Source of the DNA: Alphaproteobacteria bacterium
Lineage (GTDB): Bacteria; Myxococcota_A; UBA796; GCA-2862545
DNA length: 54,230 nt
Direction: 5' to 3'
NCBI GenBank assembly: GCA_020632885.1
Contig: JACKEQ010000023.1
Location: 45,001-99,230 of the forward strand
Positions 34,292 to 43,252 of the stretch are shown here, in pieces. The notes below the pieces were generated by a model that worked only from the letters and a program-made list of their open reading frames with translations, had not been told where the DNA came from and did no database searches. The translations under genes and the position numbers were made by a program. How positions within the stretch are numbered: the first letter of the stretch is position 1; each line of letters opens with the position of its first letter.

Positions 34292-35154
34292 CAGTACACG
34301 CACCTGAAGCCGAGGCCGCTCCCGCCGAAGTCGGGGGCGTAGGTGTTCGCGCGGTTCGAGCACCGCGCGAGGGAGGCGTCGTTGCCGGCCGACCCGCCGC
34401 GGTAGGTGCGCGCGGTGCCGGTCGCTGGCCCGACGGGGTCGGTGGGATCGAGCGTGGAGTACGTATCGGCGGCGTACCAGTCGGCCGTCCACTCCCAGAC
34501 GTTGCCCGCCATGTGCAGGGCGCCCTCGGGGCTCGCGCCCGCCGGGAGACTGTCGACGGCCATCACGCCTCCGCACCCGTTGGTGCTCGCCAGCGTGCAG
34601 TCCGCCGCGGTGTCGCCCCAGGGGTACGTTCCGCCCGTCGTGCCGCGGCAGGCGCGCTCCCACTCGGCCTCGGTGGGGAGCCGGCCCCCCATCCAGCCGC
34701 AGTAGGTCACCGCCTGATCCCAGGTCACCCCGCCCACCGGGAGGTCCGGGGAGCCGGTGGGATCGAAGGTGCCCGTGTTCGGCGTGGTGCACACCGTCGC
34801 CTGGATGCACGCGTCGTAGTCCGCCTGGGAGACCTCCGTGCGGTCGATCGCGAAGGCGGCGAGGGTCACCGATTGGGCGGGCGCCTCGTCCGCGTCGCAC
34901 GTGTCGCAGCCCAGCGTGAACGCTCCCGCCGGGATGTCGACCGTGTCCGCGTCCGTGTCGGCGTCGGTGTCCGTGTCGCTGTCGGTGTCCGTGTCGCTGT
35001 CGGTGTCCGTGTCGGCGTCGGCGTCGCTGTCCGTGTCGGCGTCGGTGTCCGTGTCGCTGTCGGCGTCCGTGTCCGTGTCCGTGTCGGACTCCGGCGGTGG
35101 GACCCGGGTCGGCTCGCCCGCGCATGCGAGCAGGATGAGGGGCAGCAGGCGCAT
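34291..35154 (-). CDS. Formylglycine-generating-enzyme/SUMF1-like lipoprotein with DTDTD linker
   Basis: A 287-aa lipoprotein. MRLLPLILLAC is the signal (Cys11). About residues 23-72 are an acidic low-complexity linker of alternating D with T, S or A. The FGE-sulfatase domain follows (about 73-287): IPAGAFTLGCDTC, FAIDRTEVSQADYDAC, PVGGVTWDQAVTYCGWMGGRLPTEAEWE, then GNVWEWTADWY and a C-terminal YRGGS...GFRCVY. These are the domain's landmarks. True FGE uses a Cys pair; whether this copy is catalytic cannot be told, and many bacterial members are structural or modify other substrates. It lies 29 bases downstream of the TPR gene in the same run. The linker keeps the domain off the membrane. Confidence 0.88.
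   Translation of the reverse strand: MRLLPLILLACAGEPTRVPPPESDTDTDTDADSDTDTDADTDSDADADTDTDSDTDTDSDTDTDADTDADTVDIPAGAFTLGCDTCDADEAPAQSVTLAAFAIDRTEVSQADYDACIQATVCTTPNTGTFDPTGSPDLPVGGVTWDQAVTYCGWMGGRLPTEAEWERACRGTTGGTYPWGDTAADCTLASTNGCGGVMAVDSLPAGASPEGALHMAGNVWEWTADWYAADTYSTLDPTDPVGPATGTARTYRGGSAGNDASLARCSNRANTYAPDFGGSGLGFRCVY
34931..35090. repeat. Hexamer-like DNA repeat encoding the D-T/S/A linker
   Basis: About 160 bases of near-repeating GTCCGTGTCGCTGTCGGTGTCC-type units on the plus strand (minus strand GAC-ACC/AGC/GCC). It encodes the acidic linker of the FGE-like lipoprotein. Such simple codon repeats expand and contract by slippage, so linker length may vary between strains. Confidence 0.75.
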
Positions 35155-35183
35155 CGGCGTCCTCCGGGTTGGAAACTACCCGC

Positions 35184-37079
35184 TCAGAAGCTGTCGAGCA
35201 CGTTGTCGAGGGCGTGCCGTCGGGCGTTCTCCTCGAGGACCGTCGTGCCGTCGAGGGACCGCATGTCGAGGCGCGACAGCTTCACGGGCAGCGCGAAGGC
35301 CTCCTCGTGCCAGCGCTCCACGAGGGCCACCGCGGGGTCGTCCGCCTCGTCGGGCCCGCTCACACAGCCGATCTGGTTGCCGCCCGGCGCGATCAGGCAG
35401 ACCCGCGAGCTCTCGACCTGGATCTGGAACCCCCGGCGGCTCCAGGTGATCCGCGGGGATCGCGCGATCATCGAGGCGGCCCCGTCCGCCACGGAGCCCC
35501 CGGTGGAGACCACCGTGGCCGGCAGCGCCAGCCCCATCCTGCGGATGGCGCCCGGGTCGAGCTGCATGGCGCGCTCGTAGAGCCCCAGCGCCCGCGCGAC
35601 CTCCCCGCGTCGCCACGCGTCGTCCGCCCCGATGGCCGCCACGCGTGCGCGCAGCAGGGCCTCCTGACGCGGCAGACCGTCGAGCGCCCGGTCCACGAGC
35701 TCCGCCGTGCGCGCCTGCCCGCGATGCCACGCCACCTCGGCCTCCAGCGCGTCGTAGTAGGCGTGGATGCCCACATGGGGCTCGAGGGGCCGCTGGCGGT
35801 CGAGCTCCGCCTGCACCACGCCCGGACCGAGGACGGGCACGAGGTCGCCGAGCAGCCACACGGGCAGGGGGATGCCGTCGTCGTGGTAGACCGTGAAGGT
35901 GCCGCGGAAGACCTTGGGGTCCGTGAACACGCCGGCCACCGCGAGCCCGTCCTCCCAGTCCGCGGGCTCGGGCAGCCAGCTCGCCGCCCAGCGCCACAGG
36001 CGCACCGGGAACGCCCGCGTCGACGTGGCCTCGGCGTGCCGTTCGCGCTCCACGCGCCGGGCCGCGAGGCGCAGGAGGGTGTGGGCCGCCAGGGTCGTAC
36101 CCGAGGTGGCCGTCGTGGACGAGCGCCGGTCCGGGTAGAGCAGGGCCCGGTCGATGAACCGCAGGGAGGCCTCGCCCTCGCCGGCAGCCAGGAGCACCTG
36201 GGCCACCATCGCGTCGGCACCGGCGCGGTTCTCGGCGCGCACGGGTGCCTCCTGCGCGTGGCGCCAGGCCTGCATGGACTTCAGGGCTGCGATGGCCTCG
36301 GTGCCGCGCCCCTGGAGCAGGAGGTAGCCCGCGTAGTGCTCCCACGGGTTCGTGGAGCCGCCGACCTGGCCGCGCGTGGCGAGCTGCAGGAGCTCGTCCG
36401 TGCGGTCGAAGTCCAGGTTCGACAGCGTCGTGGTGCTGGCGTTGTACGCCTCCACCGTGAGGTCGTACCCCTGCGCCCGACTGCGGTCGATCACGGCCTC
36501 GCAGGCCCGCACGGCGGCCGCGCGGTCGCGCACCACGGCCTCCAGCGCGCAGAGCACGTTGCCCCCGAGCGCCACCTGCCAGGGGTCGTCGGAGGCCAGG
36601 CCGGCCTCGGCGACCGCCCGGGACTCGTCGAACCGACCGTCCTTCATGAGCCGCCAGCCCCGCTCGGCGCGGCGCTCGGGCGTGCACTTCGCGTTGTAGC
36701 GGTCGAGGGACGCGTAGAACAGCGCGCTGTTCTCCATGTCCTCCGCCACCCACCCGAGCTCCTTGAGCAGCGTGCAGTGCAGCCTGTCCGCACCGGCCGG
36801 CCGCTCGGCCTGCGGCACGTCCTCCAGGATCCGGTCCGCCTTCCTGAAGTGGTACAGCGCCCGCGGGAGGTTGGCGTCCTCCTCGAAGTACACCTTGGCC
36901 ACGACGTAGTTCGCGGTGAAGTCGTCGGGGTCCGCCACCAGCACGTCCTCCGCGAGCCGGCGGGCCTCCAGGGGCTTGCGGGCGCGGAGGGCCTGCAGGG
37001 CCGCCTCCGACGTCGCGGGCTCCCCGGTGAGGAGGTCCGTCGGGCTCTGGGCGAACGCCGCCAGCAGCAGGCCGATCAT
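35184..37079 (-). CDS. TPR-rich exported protein
   Basis: A 631-aa protein. A short signal-like start (MIGLLLAAFAQS) precedes helix pairs of TPR type: residues 20-70 (ALQALRARKPLEARRLAEDVLVADPDDFTANYVVAKVYFEE), then further pairs to about 300, and more at 440-560 (LLRARVAAIGADDAWRRGEVARALGLYERAMQLDPG). The C-terminal 90 residues are beta-rich. It is probably periplasmic and acts as a scaffold. The ATG overlaps the MoxR stop (ATGA), so it is translated with the MoxR-DUF58-transglutaminase genes. In known MoxR clusters TPR proteins take a similar place. The long upstream open frame is the MoxR/transglutaminase shadow. Confidence 0.85.
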   Translation of the reverse strand: MIGLLLAAFAQSPTDLLTGEPATSEAALQALRARKPLEARRLAEDVLVADPDDFTANYVVAKVYFEEDANLPRALYHFRKADRILEDVPQAERPAGADRLHCTLLKELGWVAEDMENSALFYASLDRYNAKCTPERRAERGWRLMKDGRFDESRAVAEAGLASDDPWQVALGGNVLCALEAVVRDRAAAVRACEAVIDRSRAQGYDLTVEAYNASTTTLSNLDFDRTDELLQLATRGQVGGSTNPWEHYAGYLLLQGRGTEAIAALKSMQAWRHAQEAPVRAENRAGADAMVAQVLLAAGEGEASLRFIDRALLYPDRRSSTTATSGTTLAAHTLLRLAARRVERERHAEATSTRAFPVRLWRWAASWLPEPADWEDGLAVAGVFTDPKVFRGTFTVYHDDGIPLPVWLLGDLVPVLGPGVVQAELDRQRPLEPHVGIHAYYDALEAEVAWHRGQARTAELVDRALDGLPRQEALLRARVAAIGADDAWRRGEVARALGLYERAMQLDPGAIRRMGLALPATVVSTGGSVADGAASMIARSPRITWSRRGFQIQVESSRVCLIAPGGNQIGCVSGPDEADDPAVALVERWHEEAFALPVKLSRLDMRSLDGTTVLEENARRHALDNVLDSF

Positions 37080-38122
37080 CGCTTCAGGGTCTTCCGGGAG
37101 AGGCCCTCGAGGGCGCGTGCGCAGCACTCCTTCACGACGTCCTCGGCGGAGCCGCTGCCGGGCGCGAGCTCGAGCCGGTGGGCGAAGACGTAGGGCGCGA
37201 GCACGGCGATGTCGTCGCTGCTCACGAAGTCCCGGCCCTTCGCCAGAGCCCGGGCCTGCAGGGCGGGCAGCATCAGGACGAGGGCGCGGGTGGACACCCC
37301 CTGGAGCGCCCGGTCCGTCGTCCGCGTCGCGTCCGCGATGTCCACCAGCGCCTCGTGGATGGCGGGCGCGATGTGGACCTGCTCCTTGACGACCTTCCGG
37401 GCGTCCAGCACCTCGGTGCGCGTGACGCGGGGGATGGCGTCGCCCGCGCCGCGCGTGACGCTGTCGAGGCTCTTCAGCAGCGCGAGCTCGGCGTCGCGGC
37501 TGATGTGCGTCATCCGGATCTTGAACAGGAACCGGTCGAGCTGCGCGGACGGCAGCGGGAACGTGCCCGCGAGGTCCAGCGGGTTCTGGGTGGCGATGAC
37601 GAAGAAGAACGCGTCGAGCTGGCGCGTGCGGTTGTCCACGGTGGTCTGCTTCTCGGCCATGGCCTCCAGCAGGGCGGACTGCACCTTGGGCGAGGTGCGG
37701 TTGATCTCGTCGGCCAGCACGATGTGGGCGAAGATCGGTCCCGGCCGGAAGAAGAAGCGGTTCGTGTTGGGGTCGAAGATCGTGGTGCCCGTCACGTCGC
37801 CGGGCAGGAGGTCCGGGGTGAACTGGATGCGGCGGATGGTGACGATCTCGTCGTCGGGCTTGTCGTCGACGATGCAGTCGCCGAGCGCCTTGGCGAGGGT
37901 GGTCTTGCCGGACCCCGGGAAGTCCTCGAGCAGCACGTGCCCGTCCGCGAGGAGGGCGGTGATGACGAGGTCGATGACCTCGTCGCGACCCACGACGGAG
38001 CGCACGAGGCGCGACCGCAGGCGCTCGATCACGTCCTTCGCGCCGTCGAGCGTGGTGATCGGCGGGGCGAGCTCGTGGGTGATGTGGCGGGACTGGTCGT
38101 GCTCTTCGTTCAAGGGGCTCAC
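37076..38122 (-). CDS. MoxR family AAA+ ATPase
   Basis: A 348-aa AAA+ ATPase. HVLLEDFPGSGKTTLAKAL holds Walker A (about 69-76), IVLADEINRTSPKVQSALLEAM holds Walker B and the MoxR helix-2 insertion, and IATQNPLDLAGTFPLPSAQLDRFLF holds sensor 1 and the arginine region. The C-terminal lid contains TRALVLMLPALQARA. MoxR ATPases act as chaperones for partner complexes that usually include DUF58 and von Willebrand-type proteins. Here the DUF58 and transglutaminase genes lie directly upstream. Its start immediately follows the transglutaminase stop and its stop overlaps the TPR start. Confidence 0.95.
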   Translation of the reverse strand: MSPLNEEHDQSRHITHELAPPITTLDGAKDVIERLRSRLVRSVVGRDEVIDLVITALLADGHVLLEDFPGSGKTTLAKALGDCIVDDKPDDEIVTIRRIQFTPDLLPGDVTGTTIFDPNTNRFFFRPGPIFAHIVLADEINRTSPKVQSALLEAMAEKQTTVDNRTRQLDAFFFVIATQNPLDLAGTFPLPSAQLDRFLFKIRMTHISRDAELALLKSLDSVTRGAGDAIPRVTRTEVLDARKVVKEQVHIAPAIHEALVDIADATRTTDRALQGVSTRALVLMLPALQARALAKGRDFVSSDDIAVLAPYVFAHRLELAPGSGSAEDVVKECCARALEGLSRKTLKR

Positions 38123-40381
38123 CTAGCGGGTGCGGTAGGGGGTGGTGGGGTCGAGGAGGCCGAGGAGACGCCGCCAGAGCGGGGTCACGGTGCGCAGCTC
38201 GTGCTTCAGCCGGGCCAGCTGGCCGGTCCAGACGACGCGGTCGCGCTCCGGGTCGCCGTCTGCCGGACGCCCGAGGGTGCCGCGCAGGTGGAGGTCGGTG
38301 AGCGCCTGGAGCGCGGGCAGCTCGGGCAGCCGGCGCGCGAAGGCCTCCCGGGTCTCTCCGGGCGTGCGGGTGATGCCGGCGTCCGTGAGGGCGTCGAGGG
38401 CCGCGCGGTAGCCCACGCGGGCGAGGCTCGGCGGGGCCGCGAACATCGGTGCCGAGCGGCGCCAGGCCTTCACGAGCCCGTGCAGACCGAGCACCCCGAC
38501 GACCACCATCACGAACAGGCCCGTGGCAGACCATCCGATCCAGGCCCAGATCCACGACCGGTCGGGCACGGGGCCGGGCAGGTCCACCCGGCGGCGCGCG
38601 AGGTCGCCGAGGGCCCGCAGCTCCTCTTCGTCGGGCGGACGCGCGGTGGACTGGTCGAGGTCCACGGCGGGTGCCACGTCGAGGGGAACCCAGCCCGCCC
38701 CCTCCAGGTAGAGCTCGGGCCACGCGTGCGCGTCGCCGTTCATCACGATGAGCGTGCCGCCCCGTCGGCGGTCCTCCTCCACGGCGTACCCGGTCGCCAC
38801 GCGAGACGGGATGCCGAGCTTGCGCCAGAGGTACACGGAGGCGTGGGCCGTGTGCACGCAGTAGCCCTTCATGTTGCCGAACAGGAAGTCGGCCGTGGGG
38901 TCCGGGACCCCCGCGTGCCGCTCGCGCTTCGTGTACTGCATGTTGTCGCCGATGTGCTTCACCACGGCGACCGCCTTCAGCACGGGCGGCAGGGGGTCGC
39001 CGGGCACGAGCCGGTCGGCGAGCTGGGCCTCCAGGTCGGCCAGGATGCGGTCCGCGAGCTCCTGGTAGCGGGGGTCGTCGGGGGCCTCGAGGTAGTGCGC
39101 GCGCAGCGCGGGGTCCCAGGTGGGGTCGCCCGCCGGGAGGGGGAGCAGGGCGTCGTAGGGCTTGAACAGCGCGCTGCTGGCGAAGCTGTAGGACCGCTTG
39201 AACCGCGCGGGGTCGGGGTTCCCGCGGGGCGCGAACGCCACGGCGGAGGCGGGCGCGAAGGGGGTCGGGTGGTCGACCAGCAGGGACACCGAGCCCCGCA
39301 CGGGATGCCGGAGAGCGCTCGGGGCGACGTCCACCTGCTCGGCCTGGGTGGGGAAGTGGTCGAGCACGTCGATGTGGGTGCCCGTGACCTCGGAGGGGAC
39401 CATCCGCGTGCCGTTGAACGCGGGGAGCACGTCCTGACGGAGGTACCAGTAGCCGGACGGCGGCACGTGGTCGTCGTCGAGCAGGACCACCGCCACCGGC
39501 TGCGGCGGACCGGACGCGCCGGACGGAGGGTTCATGGGGTCGGGCGGCTCGTCGGACTGTGCACCCTTCCCCTCGCCGTCCTCCGACTGCCCCCCCTGGC
39601 CCTCCGACGGGTTCCCCTGGCCCTGGGACGCCTGGCCGTCCTGCGGCTCCTCCTCGCCCATCGCGCCCATGCCGAGGGCCTCCTGGGGATCGGGGGGCTC
39701 GAGGCCGGGCAGGCGCGTCGCCAGCAGCAGGGCGAGGGCCGCGAGCACGGGGAGCACGAGCAGACCCACCGCGGGCTTGCGCCGCTCGCTGCCCAGCAGG
39801 AGCAGGCCCGCGAGGAGGGCGGTGAGCACGGCACCTCCCGCGAAGAGCACGCGCCCGGGGTCCACGCCGAAGGACCACGAGAGATCCGAGAGCCACAGCG
39901 GACGCGCGATGCTGCCGTCGCGGTGGGCGGCGACCGCGCTGGCCAGCAGACCGCCGAGGGTGGCGAGCTCCACGACCTCGAAGGCGGGGCCGCGGTGGGC
40001 GAGGAGCCGCAGGGTGGCGAGGCCCGCGAGCACGCTCCCGCCGAGCCCGAGCAGCAGGGAGGCCCAGAACGTGCCGACCGGGCCGAACGCCTCGGGCAGC
40101 AGAGCGTAGCGGGTGGCCACCGTCTGCAGCAGGAGCGGGCCGAGCCAGAGGACCGCGATCCCCGCCAGGGCGGCCGGGAGGCGCAGACGCGAGCGCGCGA
40201 CGCCCTCCCCGATGCCGATGCCGAGGAGCGCCGCGAACCCCGCTGTCGCCACCCAGCTCGCGCCGCCGTAGGGCCCTGCGACGACCCCGAGGGCCAGGAC
40301 CCAGGCGGCCGCCCGCACCGGATGGGCGAGGCCCTTGACCGCGCGGTCGTACCAGGACGGCTCCAGCACGGGCTCGATCAT
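38123..40381 (-). CDS. Membrane-anchored transglutaminase-like protein
   Basis: A 752-aa protein. The N-terminal 225 residues have six or seven hydrophobic helices. A Q/G/E-rich linker follows (about 235-285), then a transglutaminase-like cysteine-protease core at about 480-585: MKGYCVHTAHASVYLWRKLGIPSRVATGY holds the Cys, and NGDAHAWPELYLEGAGWVPLDVAP the His and Asp. A further membrane helix (WIGWSATGLFVMVVVGVLGL) precedes a C-terminal DUF4129-like end (TPGETREAFARRL). This is the usual architecture of the TgpA-type transglutaminase found with MoxR and DUF58 genes. Catalysis would be outside the membrane. The ATG overlaps the DUF58 stop. Confidence 0.93.
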   Translation of the reverse strand: MIEPVLEPSWYDRAVKGLAHPVRAAAWVLALGVVAGPYGGASWVATAGFAALLGIGIGEGVARSRLRLPAALAGIAVLWLGPLLLQTVATRYALLPEAFGPVGTFWASLLLGLGGSVLAGLATLRLLAHRGPAFEVVELATLGGLLASAVAAHRDGSIARPLWLSDLSWSFGVDPGRVLFAGGAVLTALLAGLLLLGSERRKPAVGLLVLPVLAALALLLATRLPGLEPPDPQEALGMGAMGEEEPQDGQASQGQGNPSEGQGGQSEDGEGKGAQSDEPPDPMNPPSGASGPPQPVAVVLLDDDHVPPSGYWYLRQDVLPAFNGTRMVPSEVTGTHIDVLDHFPTQAEQVDVAPSALRHPVRGSVSLLVDHPTPFAPASAVAFAPRGNPDPARFKRSYSFASSALFKPYDALLPLPAGDPTWDPALRAHYLEAPDDPRYQELADRILADLEAQLADRLVPGDPLPPVLKAVAVVKHIGDNMQYTKRERHAGVPDPTADFLFGNMKGYCVHTAHASVYLWRKLGIPSRVATGYAVEEDRRRGGTLIVMNGDAHAWPELYLEGAGWVPLDVAPAVDLDQSTARPPDEEELRALGDLARRRVDLPGPVPDRSWIWAWIGWSATGLFVMVVVGVLGLHGLVKAWRRSAPMFAAPPSLARVGYRAALDALTDAGITRTPGETREAFARRLPELPALQALTDLHLRGTLGRPADGDPERDRVVWTGQLARLKHELRTVTPLWRRLLGLLDPTTPYRTR

Positions 40382-41640
40382 GCCGCCCCCCGTGCGAGGG
40401 CCGCGATGTGGGCCCCCGCGAACACCACGCCCGCCTGCCGGTCCACGACGCGCACGTCCCGGACCCCCGCGACGCGGGTGACCAGGCGGCCGAGCTCGCC
40501 CTTGTCGACGACCACCTCGCCCGGCCGACCGGCGGCCTCGGGGCGCAGCACGAGCGTGCGGACGTCCAGGCGTGGCCGTGCGGGCACGATGCGGTCCGCG
40601 CAGAGCACGAGCTCCACCTCCCGCGACCGGGCGAGGCCGAGCACCCGGTCGACCCAGGGACCGCCCACGGCGGGCGCGAAGACCACGATGCGGCGGGGGT
40701 CCTCCGCACTCTCCAGGAAGGCGGGCAGCCCCGTGCCGCCCTGGTCGAGCGGGTGCTCGGCGGAGGCGAGCAGGAGGGGCAGGAGGTCCTTGCGGTCGCG
40801 GATGACGGTGCTCGTGCCGTCGCACCCGAACACCCATTCCGCCCCGAGCGCACCGCACTCCACGGCCGTTCGTGCCGTCCCCGCGGCGGCCTGGTCGTGC
40901 CGCCCGGCCACGAGGTACGCGGCGGTCCGGGTGACGGGCGCCAGGGCCCGCTCGGGCGTGCGCACCATCAGGGTGCGGGACTTCGCGAAGACCTTCCAGA
41001 GCACGTACCGGATGGGGTCTCCCGCCCCGTACTGCCGCATGTCCTGGAGGTCGCCCACCGGGCTGCCCTCGGGGTGGGCGATCTGGTCGCCGGCCGCCAG
41101 ACCCTGGACCACCTCCACTCGGCGGAGCGCGCCCTCGGCGGGCAGCACGAGGGCGTCCAGCGGGGCCTCGAGGCGCAGGTCGATCGCGCAGAGCCCGAAC
41201 GCGTCGCCCACCCGCACGGTTCGCACGACACGGTCCGGACGCCCGCGTCGCTTCGCGGTCCACTGCTCGTGGAGCGTGCGCCCGCGCGGCACCAGCCGCA
41301 CCTCGACATCGGGGTGGGCCACCGTCCAGCGCACGTCCAGGAGGGGCAGCCAGAGGGGGGTGGCATAGGTGACCCCCGTGGGTCCGGGCGTGCCCGCCAC
41401 GAGCCGGACCGTCCGGGGCTCTGCGGAGGCCAGCGCCCGCCGGGCGTGCAGCGCGCCGACGAACGTGATGACGAGCGCGCCGAGCAGGAGGAGGAGCGCT
41501 GCGGCGCCCGCGACGACCAGCACGTGGTCGACGTGCCCGATGCCCACGATCCACAGGGCCGGAACCGCCACCGCGAGGGCCACGAAGCCGGTCGCCGTGA
41601 GCGGGAACAGGCGGTGCAGGCCGCGGAGGACGTCAGCCAC
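40378..41640 (-). CDS. DUF58 domain protein
   Basis: A 420-aa membrane protein with two N-terminal helices (about 13-65), a beta-rich section, and the DUF58 core at about 195-225: QDMRQYGAGDPIRYVLWKVFAKS. The second half resembles a von Willebrand-like alpha/beta domain (RIVVFAPAVGGPWVDRVLG). DUF58 proteins travel with MoxR ATPases and transglutaminases, as here. It overlaps the SUI1 gene by 8 bases and the transglutaminase gene by 4. Confidence 0.92.
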   Translation of the reverse strand: MADVLRGLHRLFPLTATGFVALAVAVPALWIVGIGHVDHVLVVAGAAALLLLLGALVITFVGALHARRALASAEPRTVRLVAGTPGPTGVTYATPLWLPLLDVRWTVAHPDVEVRLVPRGRTLHEQWTAKRRGRPDRVVRTVRVGDAFGLCAIDLRLEAPLDALVLPAEGALRRVEVVQGLAAGDQIAHPEGSPVGDLQDMRQYGAGDPIRYVLWKVFAKSRTLMVRTPERALAPVTRTAAYLVAGRHDQAAAGTARTAVECGALGAEWVFGCDGTSTVIRDRKDLLPLLLASAEHPLDQGGTGLPAFLESAEDPRRIVVFAPAVGGPWVDRVLGLARSREVELVLCADRIVPARPRLDVRTLVLRPEAAGRPGEVVVDKGELGRLVTRVAGVRDVRVVDRQAGVVFAGAHIAALARGAA

Positions 41641-41965
41641 GCACGACCTTCTTCGCCCCCTGCTGCTCGAGCCACGCGGCCACGCGCTCGCGTTGATCGC
41701 CCTGCACGACGACCAGCTCGTCCTCCTCGCGCGCGCCCACGCCCAGGGCCTTCTTCAGGGCCTTCGCGGTCTCGTCGCGCTCCAGGAGCACACCCTGGAT
41801 CTCGGTGACGGTCTTGCCCCCGCGCCCCTTGCGGGAGACCCGGACGACCACACGGTGGGCGAAGCGGGCTCCGGGCTCTGGCGGCGGCTCGGGCTCGGGT
41901 GGGGTGTCGGGCGCACCGCTGTGCTCGAATCCCTTCGCCCGGAGCAGGTCTCCGAAGCTGCCCAT
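41633..41965 (-). CDS. SUI1/eIF1 family protein (YciH-like)
   Basis: A 110-aa protein. The first 35 residues are a Pro/Glu-rich extension. The SUI1 domain follows: RVSRKGRGGKTVTEIQGVLL, AKALKKALGVGAREEDELVVVQGDQRERVAAWLEQQGAKKVV. The GRGGKTVT and QGDQRE motifs are typical. Bacterial SUI1 proteins bind the 30S subunit and are thought to affect start-site choice. GGAGG lies 5 bases before the ATG. It heads the run with DUF58, an odd partner for a translation protein, and is divergent from the histidine kinase. Confidence 0.92.
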   Translation of the reverse strand: MGSFGDLLRAKGFEHSGAPDTPPEPEPPPEPGARFAHRVVVRVSRKGRGGKTVTEIQGVLLERDETAKALKKALGVGAREEDELVVVQGDQRERVAAWLEQQGAKKVVRG

Positions 41966-42025
41966 CGTGCCCTCCTCGATCGTCCGACCGCGACGGGCGG
42001 CCCGGGTTCCGGGCTATCCTGTAGC

Positions 42026-43252
42026 GTGCCCGCCAGGTACCCGACGAACCTTCCCTCCCACGCGGACGACGATGCCGTGGCGGCCTTCCGGGGCGCCGCC
42101 GTGGACGCCGTCTCGCTCGTGCTGGGCGTGCTCACGCTGCCGTCCGCCGTGGTCGACGCCGTCCAGGCGTACACGATGGACGACCCGTTCCTGTACGCGG
42201 CTGCGGCCTGCTACGCGGTCGGTGGGATCGCGATGCTCGCGATCCGCCAGCGTCACCGGGCCGGCCACGACGTGCTCCGGCCGTTCTTCGCCGCCACCGT
42301 GCTGCTCTGCGTGGGCACCGTGGCCTTCGAGACGCCGGCCGGTTCGAGCAACCTGCTCGGGCTCGCGGCGCTCTGCATCGTGATCTCGGGCGAGGTGGCG
42401 GGCCTCGGGGGCACCCGCCTGGTGGCTGCGGCCGCCGCCCTGTTCCCCGTCACCCTGTTCGCCCGCGAGCTCTACCGTCCCCACCCGCTGCTCGGCGACG
42501 TCCTGGAGATCGTGCCCCAGGCGCTCTCCGGCGGGCTCGGGGTGTTCGGGCTCGGGCTCGTGCTCTCCCGGATGGTGGCGGCGTTCGCCCGTGCGGCGGA
42601 GCGGGCGCGTGCCGCGGAGCGCGCGAAAGACCGGTTCCTGCAGAACATGAGCCACGAGCTCCGCACGCCGCTGAACGCGATCATCGGCTACGCCGAGCTC
42701 CTCGAGGACGAGCTGGACGCCTCGGACGACCTCCAGCGGATCCAGTCGGCCGGGCGCCACCTGGTGACCCTCGTGGACGACCTGCTCGATCTCACCCGCC
42801 TGGAGGCCCTGCCCCTGGAGCGGGCGCCCGTCGACCTCGCGCTGGCCGTGCGCGAGGCCATGGTGGACGTGCAGCCGCTCCTGGCGCCCGGCGTGCGGTA
42901 CGTGCCCCCCGCCGGCTCGGCGGTCGTGCAGGCGGACGCGGGTGCGGTGCGCCGGATCCTGGTCGCTCTGCTCGGCAACGCCGCGAAGTTCACGCGTACC
43001 GGGGAGATCCGCGTGGTGGTGACCGACGGGCCGCCCGCCGTGGCCGTGGTGGACACCGGGGAGGGCTTCCCGCCCGAGGACGCCGAGCGGATCTTCCTGC
43101 CGTTCGTGCAGGCGGACGACAGCAGCACGAGGGCTCGGGGCGGCAGCGGGCTCGGGCTGGCGGTGGCTCGCGGGCTCGCGGGCCGCATGGGGGCCACGCT
43201 GGTCGCGGAGGGACGCCCGGGGCGGGGGGCCACCTTCACGCTCGCGTTCTAG
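42026..43252 (+). CDS. Membrane-bound sensor histidine kinase
   Basis: A 408-aa kinase. Five or six N-terminal hydrophobic helices (about 28-190) form a membrane sensor; there is no PAS or HAMP domain. The charged linker ARAAERAKDRFLQ leads to the H-box NMSHELRTPLNAIIGYAELL (His near residue 214). The catalytic domain has LLGNAAKFT (N-box), VVDTGEGFP (G1), IFLPFVQ (F) and GGSGLGLAVARGLA (G2). No response regulator is adjacent, so the kinase is an orphan here. The GTG at 42026 is the best start in a frame that is open upstream; no strong ribosome binding site is seen. Its stop overlaps the convergent gene by 4 bases. Confidence 0.93.
   Translation: MPARYPTNLPSHADDDAVAAFRGAAVDAVSLVLGVLTLPSAVVDAVQAYTMDDPFLYAAAACYAVGGIAMLAIRQRHRAGHDVLRPFFAATVLLCVGTVAFETPAGSSNLLGLAALCIVISGEVAGLGGTRLVAAAAALFPVTLFARELYRPHPLLGDVLEIVPQALSGGLGVFGLGLVLSRMVAAFARAAERARAAERAKDRFLQNMSHELRTPLNAIIGYAELLEDELDASDDLQRIQSAGRHLVTLVDDLLDLTRLEALPLERAPVDLALAVREAMVDVQPLLAPGVRYVPPAGSAVVQADAGAVRRILVALLGNAAKFTRTGEIRVVVTDGPPAVAVVDTGEGFPPEDAERIFLPFVQADDSSTRARGGSGLGLAVARGLAGRMGATLVAEGRPGRGATFTLAF

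Noticed and set aside
34931..35090. Regular short DNA repeats, considered as CRISPR
   Set aside because: The units are 6-12 bases, contiguous and in frame, encoding the D-T/S/A linker; there are no spacers.
37080..40853. 1250-codon N-terminal extension of the TPR frame
   Set aside because: It overlaps the MoxR and transglutaminase genes out of frame; the ATG at 37079 with ATGA coupling is the real start.
37178..41368. Plus-strand ORF of 1396 codons
   Set aside because: Antisense to MoxR, transglutaminase and DUF58, all clearly recognised.
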